Part shown: one piece after another, positions 10,231 through 20,981 of the stretch
Layout: the number at the start of each line of letters is the position of its first letter
How positions within the stretch are numbered: the first letter of the stretch is position 1
NCBI GenBank assembly: GCA_021201295.1
Contig: JAJQFE010000055.1
Coordinates: 1 to 41,632, forward strand
Direction of reading: 5' to 3'
Origin: Tannerellaceae bacterium
GTDB lineage: Bacteria; Bacteroidota; Bacteroidia; Bacteroidales; Tannerellaceae
DNA length: 41,632 nt
Made by a program: the position numbers and the translations under genes
Notes under the pieces: generated by a model
Told to the model about the DNA's origin: nothing
Seen by the model: the letters and a program-made list of their open reading frames with translations, nothing else
The model's database searches: none

Positions 10231-12560
10231 TCAGGGAACAGCTTCGGTGGATTCCTGCTTATCGTTTCTTTGTCTGTTTTTGGATAGGCCTGTGTTGTAT
10301 GGCCTGTTCCACTACTAAAAATCTTCCGGAAGGAGAGGTTTTATATATAGGGATCAGGAAAATTGAGGTAACGGATAAAGATCCCTCCAAGGCCGGGGAT
10401 GAGGCATTGAGTGAAGTGGAAGGAGCCTTAAAATATCCTCCTAATAATGCGCTTTTAGGTAGTTCTTCCGTTCGTTTTCCCCTGCCGGTGGGGTTGTGGA
10501 TCTATAATGCCTTTGTCAATAAAGAGGGGAAAGTCTCCCGGTGGATTTTTAAACGTTTTGCTGCCAAGCCGGTATTTATCAGCACGGTTAATCCGGAAGT
10601 CCAGACTAAGGTGGCTTATAATTTGTTGAGGGAAAATGGTTATTTTGACGGAAGTACCTCTTTTGAGGTCCTGCCTGATAAGAAAAATGACCGGAAAGCT
10701 AAGATTTGGTATGACGTGGAAATGGGGCATCCCTATACTTATGATAGTATTCAGTATGCTCATATGCGCCACCGGATCGATACCCTGATCCAATCTACAT
10801 TATATGAGACAGTCCTTCATAAAGGAGATAATTTTAATGCGGCAAATCTGGAAAATGAACGGAACCGTATCTCTAAAATGTTAAGAAACAATGGATATTA
10901 TTATTTCCGACCGGATTATATGGTTTACCAGGCGGACACCTTACTCGTCCCGGGAAAAGTGTCTTTGCGGGTAGTCCGGAAAGAACAGGTTCCCCGGATT
11001 GCGTTACGCCCCTGGAAAATCAGTTCTATTTCCTATCATTTACACGGATTCTATAATGAACAGCCTACGGATTCCATGTTTTATAAAGACCTGACTATCT
11101 ATTATGAAGGAAAATTAAGGGTTCGTCCGGGTGTACTTTATAACCGCCTGAAATTTCAGCAGGGAGATCTCTACACACAGGATAAACAGGATAAAACCCA
11201 GACTGCTATTTCTTCATTGGGTATCTTCCGGTATGCGGAAATGCAGTTTGCTCCCCGGGACACTTCCCGACGGACTGACATCCTGGATCTGGAAATACAA
11301 ACCGTCTATGATTTACCGTTAGATGGAGAATTTGAAGTAAATGTTACTACCAAAAGTAATGACCAGACCGGTCCGGGAGCTGTGTTCGGATTAACTAAAC
11401 GGAATATGTTTGGTGGGGGAGAGATTTTTGGAGTCCAGCTAAAGGGGTCTTATGAGTGGAATACGGGTAACCGGGTGGACGGAGGCTCTGCTTCTCTGAA
11501 TAGTTATGAAATAGGGTTAAGTACGACCTTAAGCGTACCCAAACTTTTGTTTCCGGGATTTATACATAAAGAATATACTTATCCGGCCAGTACTAATTTT
11601 CGCCTGTATGCGGATTGGTTGAACCGGGCAGGCTATTTCAGGATGCTGTCGTTTGGAGGGAGTGCTGTGTATGATTTTCAGCCAACGTTAGTCAGCCGGC
11701 ATTCTATTACGGCTTTCCGGTTGTCTTATAACCTGTTGCAGCACACGACCAGTGATTTCGATGACATTACCGATGAAAATCCTGCTTTATATCAGAGTTT
11801 ACAGAGCCAGTTTATTCCTATGATGGGCTACACCTATACGTATGATGACGGGCAGGTCCCCGGGCGGAAAAATCATTTCTGGTGGCAGACCTCTGTTTCC
11901 CAGGCCGGTAATGTGATCAATGCCTTGTATTTGATTGGTAAAAAAGGATATAATGAAGAGGGGAAGGAATTGTTTGATAATCCGTATGCCCAGTTTATTA
12001 AGGGAACCAGTGAGATTCGTTATACATTCAATCTGGACCGCAACCAGGCGATTGCTACCCGGATGATGGCCGGTGCGATTTACAGCTATGGAAATGCCCG
12101 GGTTTCGCCTTACAGTGAACAGTTTTATGTGGGAGGTGCCAATAGTATCCGCGCATTCACTATCCGGAGTATAGGACCTGGTAGTTTTGTTCCGGACCCT
12201 GACAGTAAATGGGCTTTCTTTGACCAGACCGGAGATTTTAAGTTTGAGGCCAATGTTGAGTATCGCTTCCGTATCATGGGTGATCTTCATGGCGCTGTCT
12301 TTATGGATACCGGAAATGTCTGGTTGTTAAGGGAGGATCCGAATCGTCCGGGAGAACGGTTAAAAGACAGTAGTTTCTTTAAAGAACTGGCTTTAGGAAC
12401 CGGAGCAGGACTTCGTTATGATCTTAATTTCCTGATTATTCATTTTGATGTAGGGGTAGGGTTACATGTGCCATATGATACCGGAAAGGGTGGTTACTAT
12501 AATATCCCGGAATTTAAGAAGGGAATGGGGTATCATTTAGCAGTTGGTTATCCGTTTTAA
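10194..12560 (+). CDS. tamL: Translocation and assembly module lipoprotein TamL (BamA/TamA superfamily)
   Basis: A 788-residue Omp85-superfamily protein. The N-terminus carries a lipoprotein signal with lipobox LCCMACSTT (Cys near residue 38), the mark of the Bacteroidota TamA variant TamL. POTRA-like repeats occupy about residues 50-380. The C-terminal 16-strand barrel (Bac_surface_Ag) ends in the aromatic GYHLAVGYPF, a typical barrel terminus for BAM recognition. The conserved barrel motif YVGGANSIRAFTIRSIGPG is near residue 645. AGGAGG lies about 13 bases before the ATG. It overlaps tamB, so the two are probably translationally coupled. The reading frame is intact although tamB has four lesions. 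Confidence 0.9.
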   Translation: MRTRYQQQPAQLVREQLRWIPAYRFFVCFWIGLCCMACSTTKNLPEGEVLYIGIRKIEVTDKDPSKAGDEALSEVEGALKYPPNNALLGSSSVRFPLPVGLWIYNAFVNKEGKVSRWIFKRFAAKPVFISTVNPEVQTKVAYNLLRENGYFDGSTSFEVLPDKKNDRKAKIWYDVEMGHPYTYDSIQYAHMRHRIDTLIQSTLYETVLHKGDNFNAANLENERNRISKMLRNNGYYYFRPDYMVYQADTLLVPGKVSLRVVRKEQVPRIALRPWKISSISYHLHGFYNEQPTDSMFYKDLTIYYEGKLRVRPGVLYNRLKFQQGDLYTQDKQDKTQTAISSLGIFRYAEMQFAPRDTSRRTDILDLEIQTVYDLPLDGEFEVNVTTKSNDQTGPGAVFGLTKRNMFGGGEIFGVQLKGSYEWNTGNRVDGGSASLNSYEIGLSTTLSVPKLLFPGFIHKEYTYPASTNFRLYADWLNRAGYFRMLSFGGSAVYDFQPTLVSRHSITAFRLSYNLLQHTTSDFDDITDENPALYQSLQSQFIPMMGYTYTYDDGQVPGRKNHFWWQTSVSQAGNVINALYLIGKKGYNEEGKELFDNPYAQFIKGTSEIRYTFNLDRNQAIATRMMAGAIYSYGNARVSPYSEQFYVGGANSIRAFTIRSIGPGSFVPDPDSKWAFFDQTGDFKFEANVEYRFRIMGDLHGAVFMDTGNVWLLREDPNRPGERLKDSSFFKELALGTGAGLRYDLNFLIIHFDVGVGLHVPYDTGKGGYYNIPEFKKGMGYHLAVGYPF

Positions 12561-12565
12561 TGAGT

Positions 12566-12602
12566 CATCCTTTGTCTTTCTTTACATGGTATAAAAAGGA
12601 TG
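12566..12602 (+). terminator. Weak hairpin downstream of tamL
   Basis: CATCCTTT (12566-12573) pairs with AAAGGATG (12595-12602) over a 21-base loop, directly after the tamL stop. There is no proper U-tract. It may end tamB-tamL transcripts. The rest of the 12603-12789 gap holds no ORF that I can support. Confidence 0.3.
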
Positions 12603-12789
12603 TACCAAAAAGATAGATAGGAAAGGAGGGGAATAAGAAGTTTTTTGTCTTTTCCGGACAAATAGGAGAATTCATGAGAAATGGTTTAAACTTTTAATTT
12701 AATCCTGCTATTGTTCATAATTATTTTTTAGTTTTACACCGGAAAACCCTACAACTCATATACACTATCTCCAGCTATTGAAATGTACC

Positions 12790-14476
12790 ATGAAAAATAA
12801 GTTGAAAATAAACTCTTTCTCTACTTTTCAACGATATGTATTGATCCTTACTTTTTATCTGGGCTCTTCTTGCTGCATGGCCGGTAATCCTTTGGATTCT
12901 TTACTGACGGAGTTGGACCAAGCCATCCGGAATGAGGAGATGTATACCCAGCAGAAGATTAACTATATTGAAAACCTTCAGTTTAAGTTATCTGCTACCC
13001 ATTTAACGCCGGAAGACCAATATCTGTTATACCAGCAATTAGCTAAAGAATATGGGATCTTTCGTTGTGATACGGCTATCTACTATGCGAATCAGCGATT
13101 ACGCCTGGCGGAGGAAATTGGTAATGTGGACTGGATAGAGGAAAGTAAATTCCAACTGGCTTCCATGTTAGCTAAAGCCTGTATGTTTGAAAAAGCGATT
13201 GACTTACTCCGGACGGTAGATCAGTCTGTGCTGGCTCCTCATTTACAGATGTTATACTATAAAACTTTCCGGGATACCTATATTTATTATTCCGAATTTT
13301 ATCAGGAGGGGTATGAAATCAAGGAGATCTCCCGCCTCCGGGCTGCTTATCAGGATTCTTTACTCAGGGTGGTACCTACCCCCTCTTTTGATTATGTCCT
13401 GGCTTTCGGCACCTATTATATTGAAGCCGGAGAATTTGACCGGGCTGAAGAACTGTTGCTATCGTATTATGAATGGTTACGGTCGGATACCCGGGATTTT
13501 GCTTTACTGGCTTCCATACTGGCTTATTTGTCTGAAAAAAGAGGATCCGTGGCAGCGTAAGGTCTATCTGGCACAGTCTGCTATTGCGGATATCAAGGCT
13601 GCTAATAAAGAAAATATTTCCCTTCGTTTTCTGGCTCACCTGCTGTTTCTGGACGGAGATATTCAAAGAGCCAATGTGTATATTAAGAAAAGTATGGACG
13701 ATGCCAATTTCTTTAACGGACGTTTGCGTAATACTCAAACCTCTATGGTATTTCCCATTATTAATGAAGCGTATCAGACGGAGCGTTTGCAGCAGCAAAA
13801 AAAGCTTATGCTTCTCCTGGCTGTGGTCAGTCTCCTGTCTTGTATACTTATTATTACTTTGGGTTTTATTAAACGTCAGATCAATAAATTATCCAGAGCT
13901 CAGCAGGAGATCTTACAGATCAATGAGCGCCTGAATGAATTAAATACGGATCTTCAAAAGGCTAATCGTATCCAGAAAGAGATGAATACGAACCTGAAAG
14001 AGGCTAATTATATCAAGGAGCAATTGATAGGCACCTTCCTGGAGATCTGTACGGAATATATTGATAAATTCCAGAAATTTAAAGTGTTTGTGAACCGAAA
14101 GATCAAAGTAGGCCAGTTGAATGATATTCTGAAAGTAACCGGAAAGACAGATAATGGCAGCCAGGAGTTGAAAGATCTGTATGCTAATTTTGATAAAGCA
14201 TTTTTAGCTATCTATCCTGATTTCGTGGAAGAGTTTAATAAACTTTTACGGGAGGAGGAACAATATCCGATAAAGGATGACTAGTCGTTAAACCACGAAC
14301 TACGGATCTTTGCTTTGGTTCGTTTAGGCATTACGGATAGTAATAAAATTGCCACATTCCTGCATTATACTCTGCGTACGGTGTATAATTACCGTCATAA
14401 AGTTAAGTCCAAAGCTATCCAGCCGGATGAAGATTTTGAGGAGCGGATTAAACAGGTCTGCCAACCGGATTTATAA
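12790..14476 (+). pseudogene. DUF6377 membrane-bound regulator, SusR-like, interrupted twice
   Basis: Probable transcriptional regulator of the downstream glucan locus, about 560 codons. An N-terminal signal or anchor (about residues 8-32) leads to a helical TPR-like sensor region. A membrane span (LMLLLAVVSLLSCILIITLG) follows, then a long coiled coil (QQEILQINERLNELNTDLQK). The C-terminal DNA-binding-like segment is [20 protein letters not shown], with [13 protein letters not shown] after it. This is the DUF6377 layout also found in SusR-type regulators (from memory). One extra A in A6 at 13535-13540 shifts the frame; removing it gives AYLSEKEDPWQRKVYLAQ. TAG at 14282-14284 cuts off the last 64 residues, including the putative DNA-binding part. 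ATG 12790 is preferred to the upstream TTG 12778. Confidence 0.75.
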
Positions 14477-14525
14477 AAAATCAGTGTCAGGGAACATTCT
14501 TTATGGATAGTAAAGGAGAGGGAAA

Positions 14526-14626
14526 TTTACTTCCGTCTCACAGATTATTATTTGTAAGAGGTTGTTTATTAATAGATTAATTTCTTATTCTATCCCTGAA
14601 AATTTACTTCCAGTTTACTTCTGTCT
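14526..14626 (+). promoter_or_regulatory. Three direct repeats upstream of susC, candidate regulator sites
   Basis: TTTACTTCCGTCT (14526-14538), TTTACTTCCA (14603-14612) and TTTACTTCTGTCT (14614-14626) lie between the regulator and susC. The second and third start 11 bases apart. The first starts 77 bases before the second, seven times 11, so all three would face the same side of the helix. TTATTTGTA, a possible -7-like element, follows copies one and three. Their position fits operators for the adjacent regulator, but binding is inferred only. Confidence 0.45.
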
Positions 14627-14671
14627 AAAGATATACCCATAATCTCCTTTTATTTGTAGCTGTTGTTGACC

Positions 14672-14694
14672 CCGGTAAACGGATGGGTTACCGG
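14672..14694 (+). repeat. Inverted repeat in susC leader
   Basis: CCGGTAA (14672-14678) and TTACCGG (14688-14694) are perfect arms around 9 bases, about 30 bases before the susC start codon. It could be an RNA hairpin in the leader or a protein site. Confidence 0.4.
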
Positions 14695-14723
14695 TAATCT
14701 TATTAATCTTAAAAACTATACCA

Positions 14724-17700
14724 ATGGAAAAGAGCAACGCTATTAAGAAAAGAACCAGGTGGGATCACTATCCCTTCCATTTCTGTTTACTATTCTTTAG
14801 CTTATTTGTTTTACTTAATCTTTTTGCCCAGCAAAGTACCATCGAAGGAGTGGTGACAGATGATTTCGGTGACGGAGTGATCGGTGCTACTGTTCTGGTG
14901 AAAGGCACCACTAACGGTACGATCACTGATCTTTCCGGTGAGTTCACCTTATCTGGTCTGAAACCGAATGACATTATTCAGGTATCTTATATCGGGTACA
15001 GAGACCAGGAAATAGCCTATACCGGCCAGCAGGTGATCCAGGTCACTCTTCACGAAAGTGTGGAAGCCCTGGATGAAGTGGTGGTGGTAGGTTACGGGTC
15101 GCTCAGTAAAAAAGAATTGTCCAGTTCTATTGTCCAGGTGAACCGAAGTGATTTCCAGCAGGGAGCAATGAGCAATCCGATGGAGATGTTACAGGGAAAA
15201 GTCGCTGGTTTGAGTATTAACTTTACCGGAGAACTTAACCAGGAGGAAGATGATCTGGCCAGTGCATTACAAATCCGTGGAGCGGCTTCTCTGACAGCCT
15301 CCAATTCTCCCTTGATTATTATCGATGGAATTGCCGGAGGGGATTACCGGAGTCTGTCTCCCCAGGATATTGAATCAATTACTGTACTTAAAGATGCCGG
15401 TTCGGCTGCTATTTATGGAACCCATGGTGCCAATGGGGTGATCCTGATCACCGCCCGCCGGGGATCCGGTCAGGAAGGAACCAGCCGGATTACTTACGAT
15501 AGCTGGTTTGGAGTGAATGTGGCTAAACCTAAACCCGACATATTAACACCGGAGGAATTCCAGCAATATAACCGCGATACGGATTACGGTACTTCTACGG
15601 ATTGGTGGGATCTGCTGTTACGTGATTTTAGTTATGACGTGAATCAGTATCTGAGTCTGGACAGTACTACTAAAAATGGTTCGTATGGCGCTTCTGTTAA
15701 TTACCAGAAAGTAACCGGACTGGATATGGTCACAGCCCGGCAGGAATATGGCGGACGTTTCAGTATACAGCAAAGAGGATTAGACAACTGGGTAGAACTT
15801 ACTGCCAGTCTGAATGCCCGTAAGGTAAAAGAAGATAAAGGAGAGGCTTCCTGGGGAAGTGCCCTGACTACCAATCCGACCATGCCGGTCTGGGATGAAT
15901 CGATAGGAAATTATTATCAGCCCACTTCTCCGACAGGGGCATCCAATCCGAAGAGCCAGCTGGACCTGGTGGATAAACAGGGAGACCGGAACTACCTTTT
16001 GAGTTCGGCAGAGTTAAAAGTACATATTCTAAAACAGGCCAGCCAATCGTTAAATGTCTCGCTGAATCATTCACTGAACTATAATGATTATGATTATTAT
16101 GAATATAATCCGTCTACTTCGGCTGATTCGTATTGGAACGGATATACCGGAAAAGCAGAACGCAAAAACCAGAAGTGGTGGACCAACCGTATGGAATTGC
16201 TGGGTAACTATACGTTAAGCCTGGAGGATCATGACTTTAAGATCGTGGCAGGATACAGTTATGAAGAAAGTAATTTTGAAGAGCTGAAAGCTGTTAACAG
16301 CAACTTTGCATTTGATCAGACCCAATGGAATGACCTGGGTTCGGGTACGTATCTGAACGAAGGAAAAGCTGAGATGGAATCCAAAAAAACAGTTCTAAAC
16401 TGATCGGTGTATTCGGACGTATCAACTATAACTGGAAAGATCTTTTAATGGCTTCTGCTTCCTACCGGCATGAAGGTTCCACTAAATTTGGACCGGATAA
16501 CAAATGGGGAAGTTTTGTTGCAGGATCCGTAGCCTGGGAAATAGTCAATATGCCTTTTATGCAACAAGTACAATTGGTGGATATGTTAAAACCACGTATT
16601 TCGTACGGGGTGACCGGACGTTCCGATTTTGATCCTTATCTGTCTCAGCAAAATTATAAAGCAGAAGGAAATTATTATATGGATGGACGGTGGGTAACCG
16701 GGTATGCGCCTGCTGTGAATGCCAATCCGGCACTGGCGTGGGAAAAAGCTGTGGTTACTAATATCGGTATTGATTTTTCTTTCTGGAACAGACTCCGGGG
16801 ATCTGTGGAATATTATGACCGCTAATCCCGGAACCTGCTCTATAATTATACTGCTCCACAGCCTCCGTTTGTGCATGAAAAGATTCTGGTGAATGTAGGA
16901 ACCATACAAAACCAGGGATTTGAAATAAGCTTAGATGGAGATATTCTGAAAAAACTCCTATGAAATGAAGTTCCGGGATCATTTTATCTCAGGGAGTGAC
17001 TAAACTGAAAAAACTATCTAATGATGTGTTTGAGGCCAGTTACCTGAATATAAAAGAAAAAGGTGGTCCGGGTAACAGTGAATATTATTTCCGGGTGGAA
17101 GAAGGCGGTAAGATCGGCCAGTTCTATGGTTTACAAACGGCAGGCGTAGATGCAAATGGAAATATGCTGGTTTATGACCGGAACGATGAGATCATCCCGA
17201 TCGGGGATGCCAAGATAGAAGATAAACGGTTTATAGGAAACGGAGCTTCAAAGGTTTTTCTTTCCTGGAATAATACATTAAGGTATAAGCAATTTGACCT
17301 GAATATGTTCTGGCGTGGTGCTTTTAGTTTTGATATTTATAATGACCGGCTGTATGGTATGGGTCTGGAAGGTGCCGGAAGTTCCAATGTTCTTCGTTCA
17401 GCATATGATACTGAATTAAAGCATCCCGGTGGACTGATTTCTTCCTATTTTCTTGAAAAAGGAAATTTCTTTAAACTGGAGAATGTGACGGTAGACTATA
17501 ACCTGCAACCCCGTGAAAATAAGTTTATGAACAGTATGCGGGTCTATTTATCGGCTAAAAATCTCTTCACCATTACCAACTATTCCGGGAATGATCCTTC
17601 GACCGTTGCGGTAAATGGTATAGATCCGGGAGTAGATAACTCAGGAGCTTATCCCCAGGCCATGGTATTTACACTGGGAGTGGCTATCAATTTCAAATAA
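14724..17700 (+). pseudogene. susC: SusC-family TonB-dependent glucan importer, interrupted
   Basis: This encodes the outer-membrane importer of the alpha-glucan locus, about 990 codons. A signal peptide (FCLLFFSLFVLLNLFAQ) precedes a CarboxypepD_reg-like domain (IEGVVTDDFGDGVIGATV). The TonB box region is DEVVVVGYGSLSKKEL. The plug has LIIIDGIAGGDYRSLSPQDI and the SusC signature SAAIYGTHGANGVILITARRG. The C-terminus (VYLSAKNLFTITNYSGNDPS) is the usual SusC end. Breaks: an A lost from the A7 run at 16383-16389 (restored: SKKNSSKLIGVFGRINYNW), in-frame TAA at 16823-16825, an A gained at 16949-16954 and a G gained at 16975-16977 (both corrected: KNSYEMKFRIILSQGVTKLK). It lies 22 bases before susD. 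Confidence 0.87.
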
Positions 17701-17722
17701 AAACAACCTAAAAAATAACGCG

Positions 17723-19507
17723 ATGAAAAAAGCAATATATATATGGTGTGTATCTGTTATACTGAGTATAACCTTACAGTCCTGCTTTGATTTAACTGAG
17801 GAGGTGCATAGCGAAGTGCCTGCTTCTGAATATTATGAAGACGAAACCAGCGTACAGAATGCACTTGCTTCTATTTATTATACAGGCTTTATGAGCTATG
17901 CTGAATATTTCTTTTACCTGCAGGAATTTTCTGCTGACCAGGTAGCCTGGAGAGTATGGAATGGAGGATTATGGGGATATGATGACGGAGAAAAATATGT
18001 TCTTTCCGTACATAACTGGTCTCCTGCTTCTTCTATTATCCGTTCTTCCTGGGAAACAGCCTGGAAAACCATAGGGATGTGTAATGTGATCCTGGAAGAT
18101 CTCGATGTGCTGTCTCCGGAGGATATAGGACTGACAGAAGAGGCTCTGGAAAGCTATAAAGCAGAAGCCCGTACACTGAGAGCCTGGGCCTATTATAATG
18201 TCTTTGAAGTCTGGGGTGGTGCTATTCCCTTATATACTGCTGCGCAGATGGATGAAATACCGCCCAGTGTGGATCCTGACTTTAACCAGGGCTGTCAGAT
18301 CATATTTGATTTCCTGGTGGCTGAACTGGATGAATGCTTACCCCATTTACCGGTCAATAAAGTGGAGCGGATGAACCAGGCTATGAACCGGGTATTAAAG
18401 GCACGCTTGTTGTTCAATGCGAATGTCTTTATTAATGAAGACCGTTTTACAGAGTGTGCTACCTTATGTGAATCGATCATTGGAGGAGCTTACGGAACGT
18501 ATGCCTTAGCGAATGATCACAGGGATCTGTTTAATGTAGGAAATCATACCTCTCCGAAAGTGATCATGGCTTTTGCCAGTTCGGAAAGTAACATGAACGG
18601 AGGATGGATGCGGAACATGCCATTCCTGTCCTATAATATCTGGGATTATCTGGGTGGAACCTATAATGGAGTAAGTGGCTGGAATTGTGTGATCCTGGCG
18701 CCTCCCTATGATAATACCGGGAATGTGTTAGAACTGGGAGGTACGGATAATCCGGTCTGTTTCTTAGAGGCTCCTTATCATGACAAGCTAGGGGCTGTAT
18801 ATGAGCGGTTTGATGACCGTGACATCCGTAAACAAAATTATGAATGGGGTACCAATGAAAATAATTACCATGGTATGTTTCTGAAAGGGTTGATCACGGA
18901 TACGGAAGGCGTACCTCTGCAGGCAGATGCAGACCGGGACGGACAGGACCTGGTGTATGTAGACCAGTTAGGAACCTTTCAAAATATAGGACGGGATCTG
19001 GAAACAGTGATGTCTTCCCGCTGGGGGGACCAATTCCGGATTACGGTTAATCAAATATCCGATGGCTCCTGCTGTCTTTGATTTCCAGAATGCTTATGAA
19101 GTAGAGTTCCGTTTGACAGAAGTTATTTATATGCTGGCTGAATGCAGGATGCGTGCCGGTGCTTCGGAGGAAGGAAAACGATTGGTTGACCAGGTAAGAA
19201 AACGGTATTATACGGATGCAGACTGGAGTCTGGTGGAAATGATCCGGGACCTGGATTTTCTTCCTTTGATCTGGATTGGATGTTAAGTCAATGGGGGTTG
19301 GAATTCCTTTGCGAAGGACGCCGTCGCCGTACTGATCTGCGCAGACATGATAAATTCACACAGGGACAATGGTGGTTCTTCGGCCGTGCTACGGAAGATG
19401 GTCGTCTGCTTTCTGCACAGCGGGAACGTAAATATGAATGGTATCCTCTTCCGGAGTCCGCTCTTATGGTAAATCCGGGATTAGTACAGAATCCTTTGTG
19501 GCAATAA
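17723..19507 (+). pseudogene. susD: SusD/RagB-family glucan-binding lipoprotein, interrupted
   Basis: A surface glycan-binding lipoprotein that caps SusC. The signal peptide ends in lipobox LQSCFDL (Cys about residue 21). The N-terminal SusD-like domain shows YNVFEVWGGAIPLYT, and the C-terminal RagB/SusD domain shows EVEFRLTEVIYMLAECRMRAG. The family ending is VNPGLVQNPLW. The length of about 595 codons is normal. One base is gained between 19047 and 19055, for example in AAA 19053-19055; correcting it joins RITVNQ to YPMAPAVFDFQ. One T is lost from TTTT at 19256-19259; restored it reads RDLDFSSFDLDWMLSQWG. It is co-directional with susC and probably in one operon. Confidence 0.86.
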
Positions 19508-19522
19508 TAGGGTGTAGGTTAG

Positions 19523-19555
19523 GGCACGGAGTAACTGATTTTCAGGCTCCGTGCC
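19523..19555 (+). repeat. Intercistronic hairpin between susD and the amylase gene
   Basis: GGCACGGAG (19523-19531) and CTCCGTGCC (19547-19555) form a perfect 9-bp GC-rich stem with a 15-base loop, and no U-tract follows. In the classic sus operon susE would start near here. The stem may stabilise the susCD message or lower downstream expression. Confidence 0.5.
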
Positions 19556-19594
19556 TGTGCCGACTCCATATTTATTGATCTTAAATCATTTGAT

Positions 19595-20921
19595 ATGAAA
19601 AATATATACTGCTCCTATCCTCTATTTTACTAGTAGGTTGTTCCGGCTTTTCCTCCGTAAGTGAGACTTCATTATCCCGGTATCAGTTACCGGAGCTGGA
19701 AGATATAGTGATCTATCAGGTCAATCTCCGTGTTTTTACGGAAGAGCGTCCTTTCCGGGCGATCAGTTTTTACCTGGATTCCATCAAACAGTTGGAAGCC
19801 AATGTGATCTGGTTTATGCCGATCCATGAAATCGGAAAAGAGAAATCTGTCAACTCTCCTTATTGTGTCCGGGATTACCGGTCGGTAAATGCTGAATTCG
19901 GAACAATTGAAGAGTTCAGGGAATTAGTCCGGGAGTGCCATGAGAAAGAGGTGGGAGTGATCATTGACTGGGTGCCTAACCATACGGCCTGGGATCATCC
20001 GTGGATAGAAAATACATCCTGGTATACACAAAATGACCAGGGAGAGATTATCTGGCCAGAAGGTACTAACTGGCGGGATGTGGCTGACCTGAATTATGAC
20101 AATATGGAGATGAGGCTGGCCATGATTGAAGCCATGAAATATTGGATAACCGATATCGGAATAGACGGGTTTCGGTGTGATGCAGTGGATTACGTACCTG
20201 CTGATTTTCTCCGGCAGGCGAATGATACGTTGTTAGGTACACCGGATACCCGGCTGCTTTTATTAGCGGAAGGCAAACGGCCTGACCATTTTGAATCGGG
20301 TTTCCAGTTAAATTATGGCTGGGATTTTCATGACCGGATGCGGCAGGTCTTCCTGAAAGAAGCACCCGCCGCATCCCTGTTTGAAGTTCATAGGGAAGAA
20401 TATACAGACATACCGGCTGGTAAACATAAGTTACGTTTTAGTACGAATCACGATGAAACGTCAGGTCAGTCCCCTGTTCAGGAGTGGAATGGTGAACGTG
20501 GATCTATGGCAGCCTTCGTAATTTCTACTTTTATGCCAGGTTGTCCCATGATCTACAGTTCACAGGAAGTAGGCTATCCGGACAAGATCAACTTTTTTAT
20601 CCGACTCCTATAGACTGGTCCATGAATCAGTCACTCCGGGAAGAATATAAGCGTTTGATGGCGGTGTATCATACCCATGAGCCCCTGCGTAGAGGAGAAC
20701 TCCATACCTATCCGGATGACCATATCCTGCTGTTTGAGAGAAGGCAACAGGACCGGAGTTATTTAATTGCAGTGAATGTAAGGAATGATCAACAGTCCGT
20801 TCCGGTACCGGTTTCGTTTGCAGGCAGGTCTTTTCAAAACCTATATACTGTTGAAGAGGGACAATTACCGGAAAAGTTTCTGTTAGACCCGTATCAATAT
20901 CTTATCCTGGAAATCCGGTAA
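19595..20921 (+). pseudogene. GH13 alpha-amylase lipoprotein, interrupted
   Basis: A secreted lipoprotein amylase, about 442 codons, likely cleaving alpha-1,4 glucans at the cell surface or in the periplasm. The four GH13 regions are visible: DWVPNHT (nt 19966 on), GFRCDAVDY with nucleophile Asp (codon at 20182), LLLAEG with the acid/base Glu (codon at 20269), and FSTNHDE with the transition-state Asp (codon at 20452). The end resembles the DUF3459-type beta domain. From ATG 19595 a signal with lipobox LLVGCSG is readable only if one T is restored near 19607. A second T is missing from the T6 run at 20593-20598; restoring it gives INFFYPTPIDWSMNQ. No separate starch-binding domain is apparent, which makes it shorter than SusG. 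Confidence 0.85.
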
Positions 20922-20981
20922 AATAAGAAGGAGTGAAAAGGATTCTCTATCTTTAGAAACGAATGCTACAAAATTAAAAAT

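Noticed and set aside
11799-12290. A 163-codon antisense frame.
   Set aside because: It is inside tamL, which has all its family motifs on the plus strand.
13313-13560. Independent gene starting within the regulator.
   Set aside because: It is the second half of the same DUF6377 protein after a one-base shift at 13535-13540, not a separate start.
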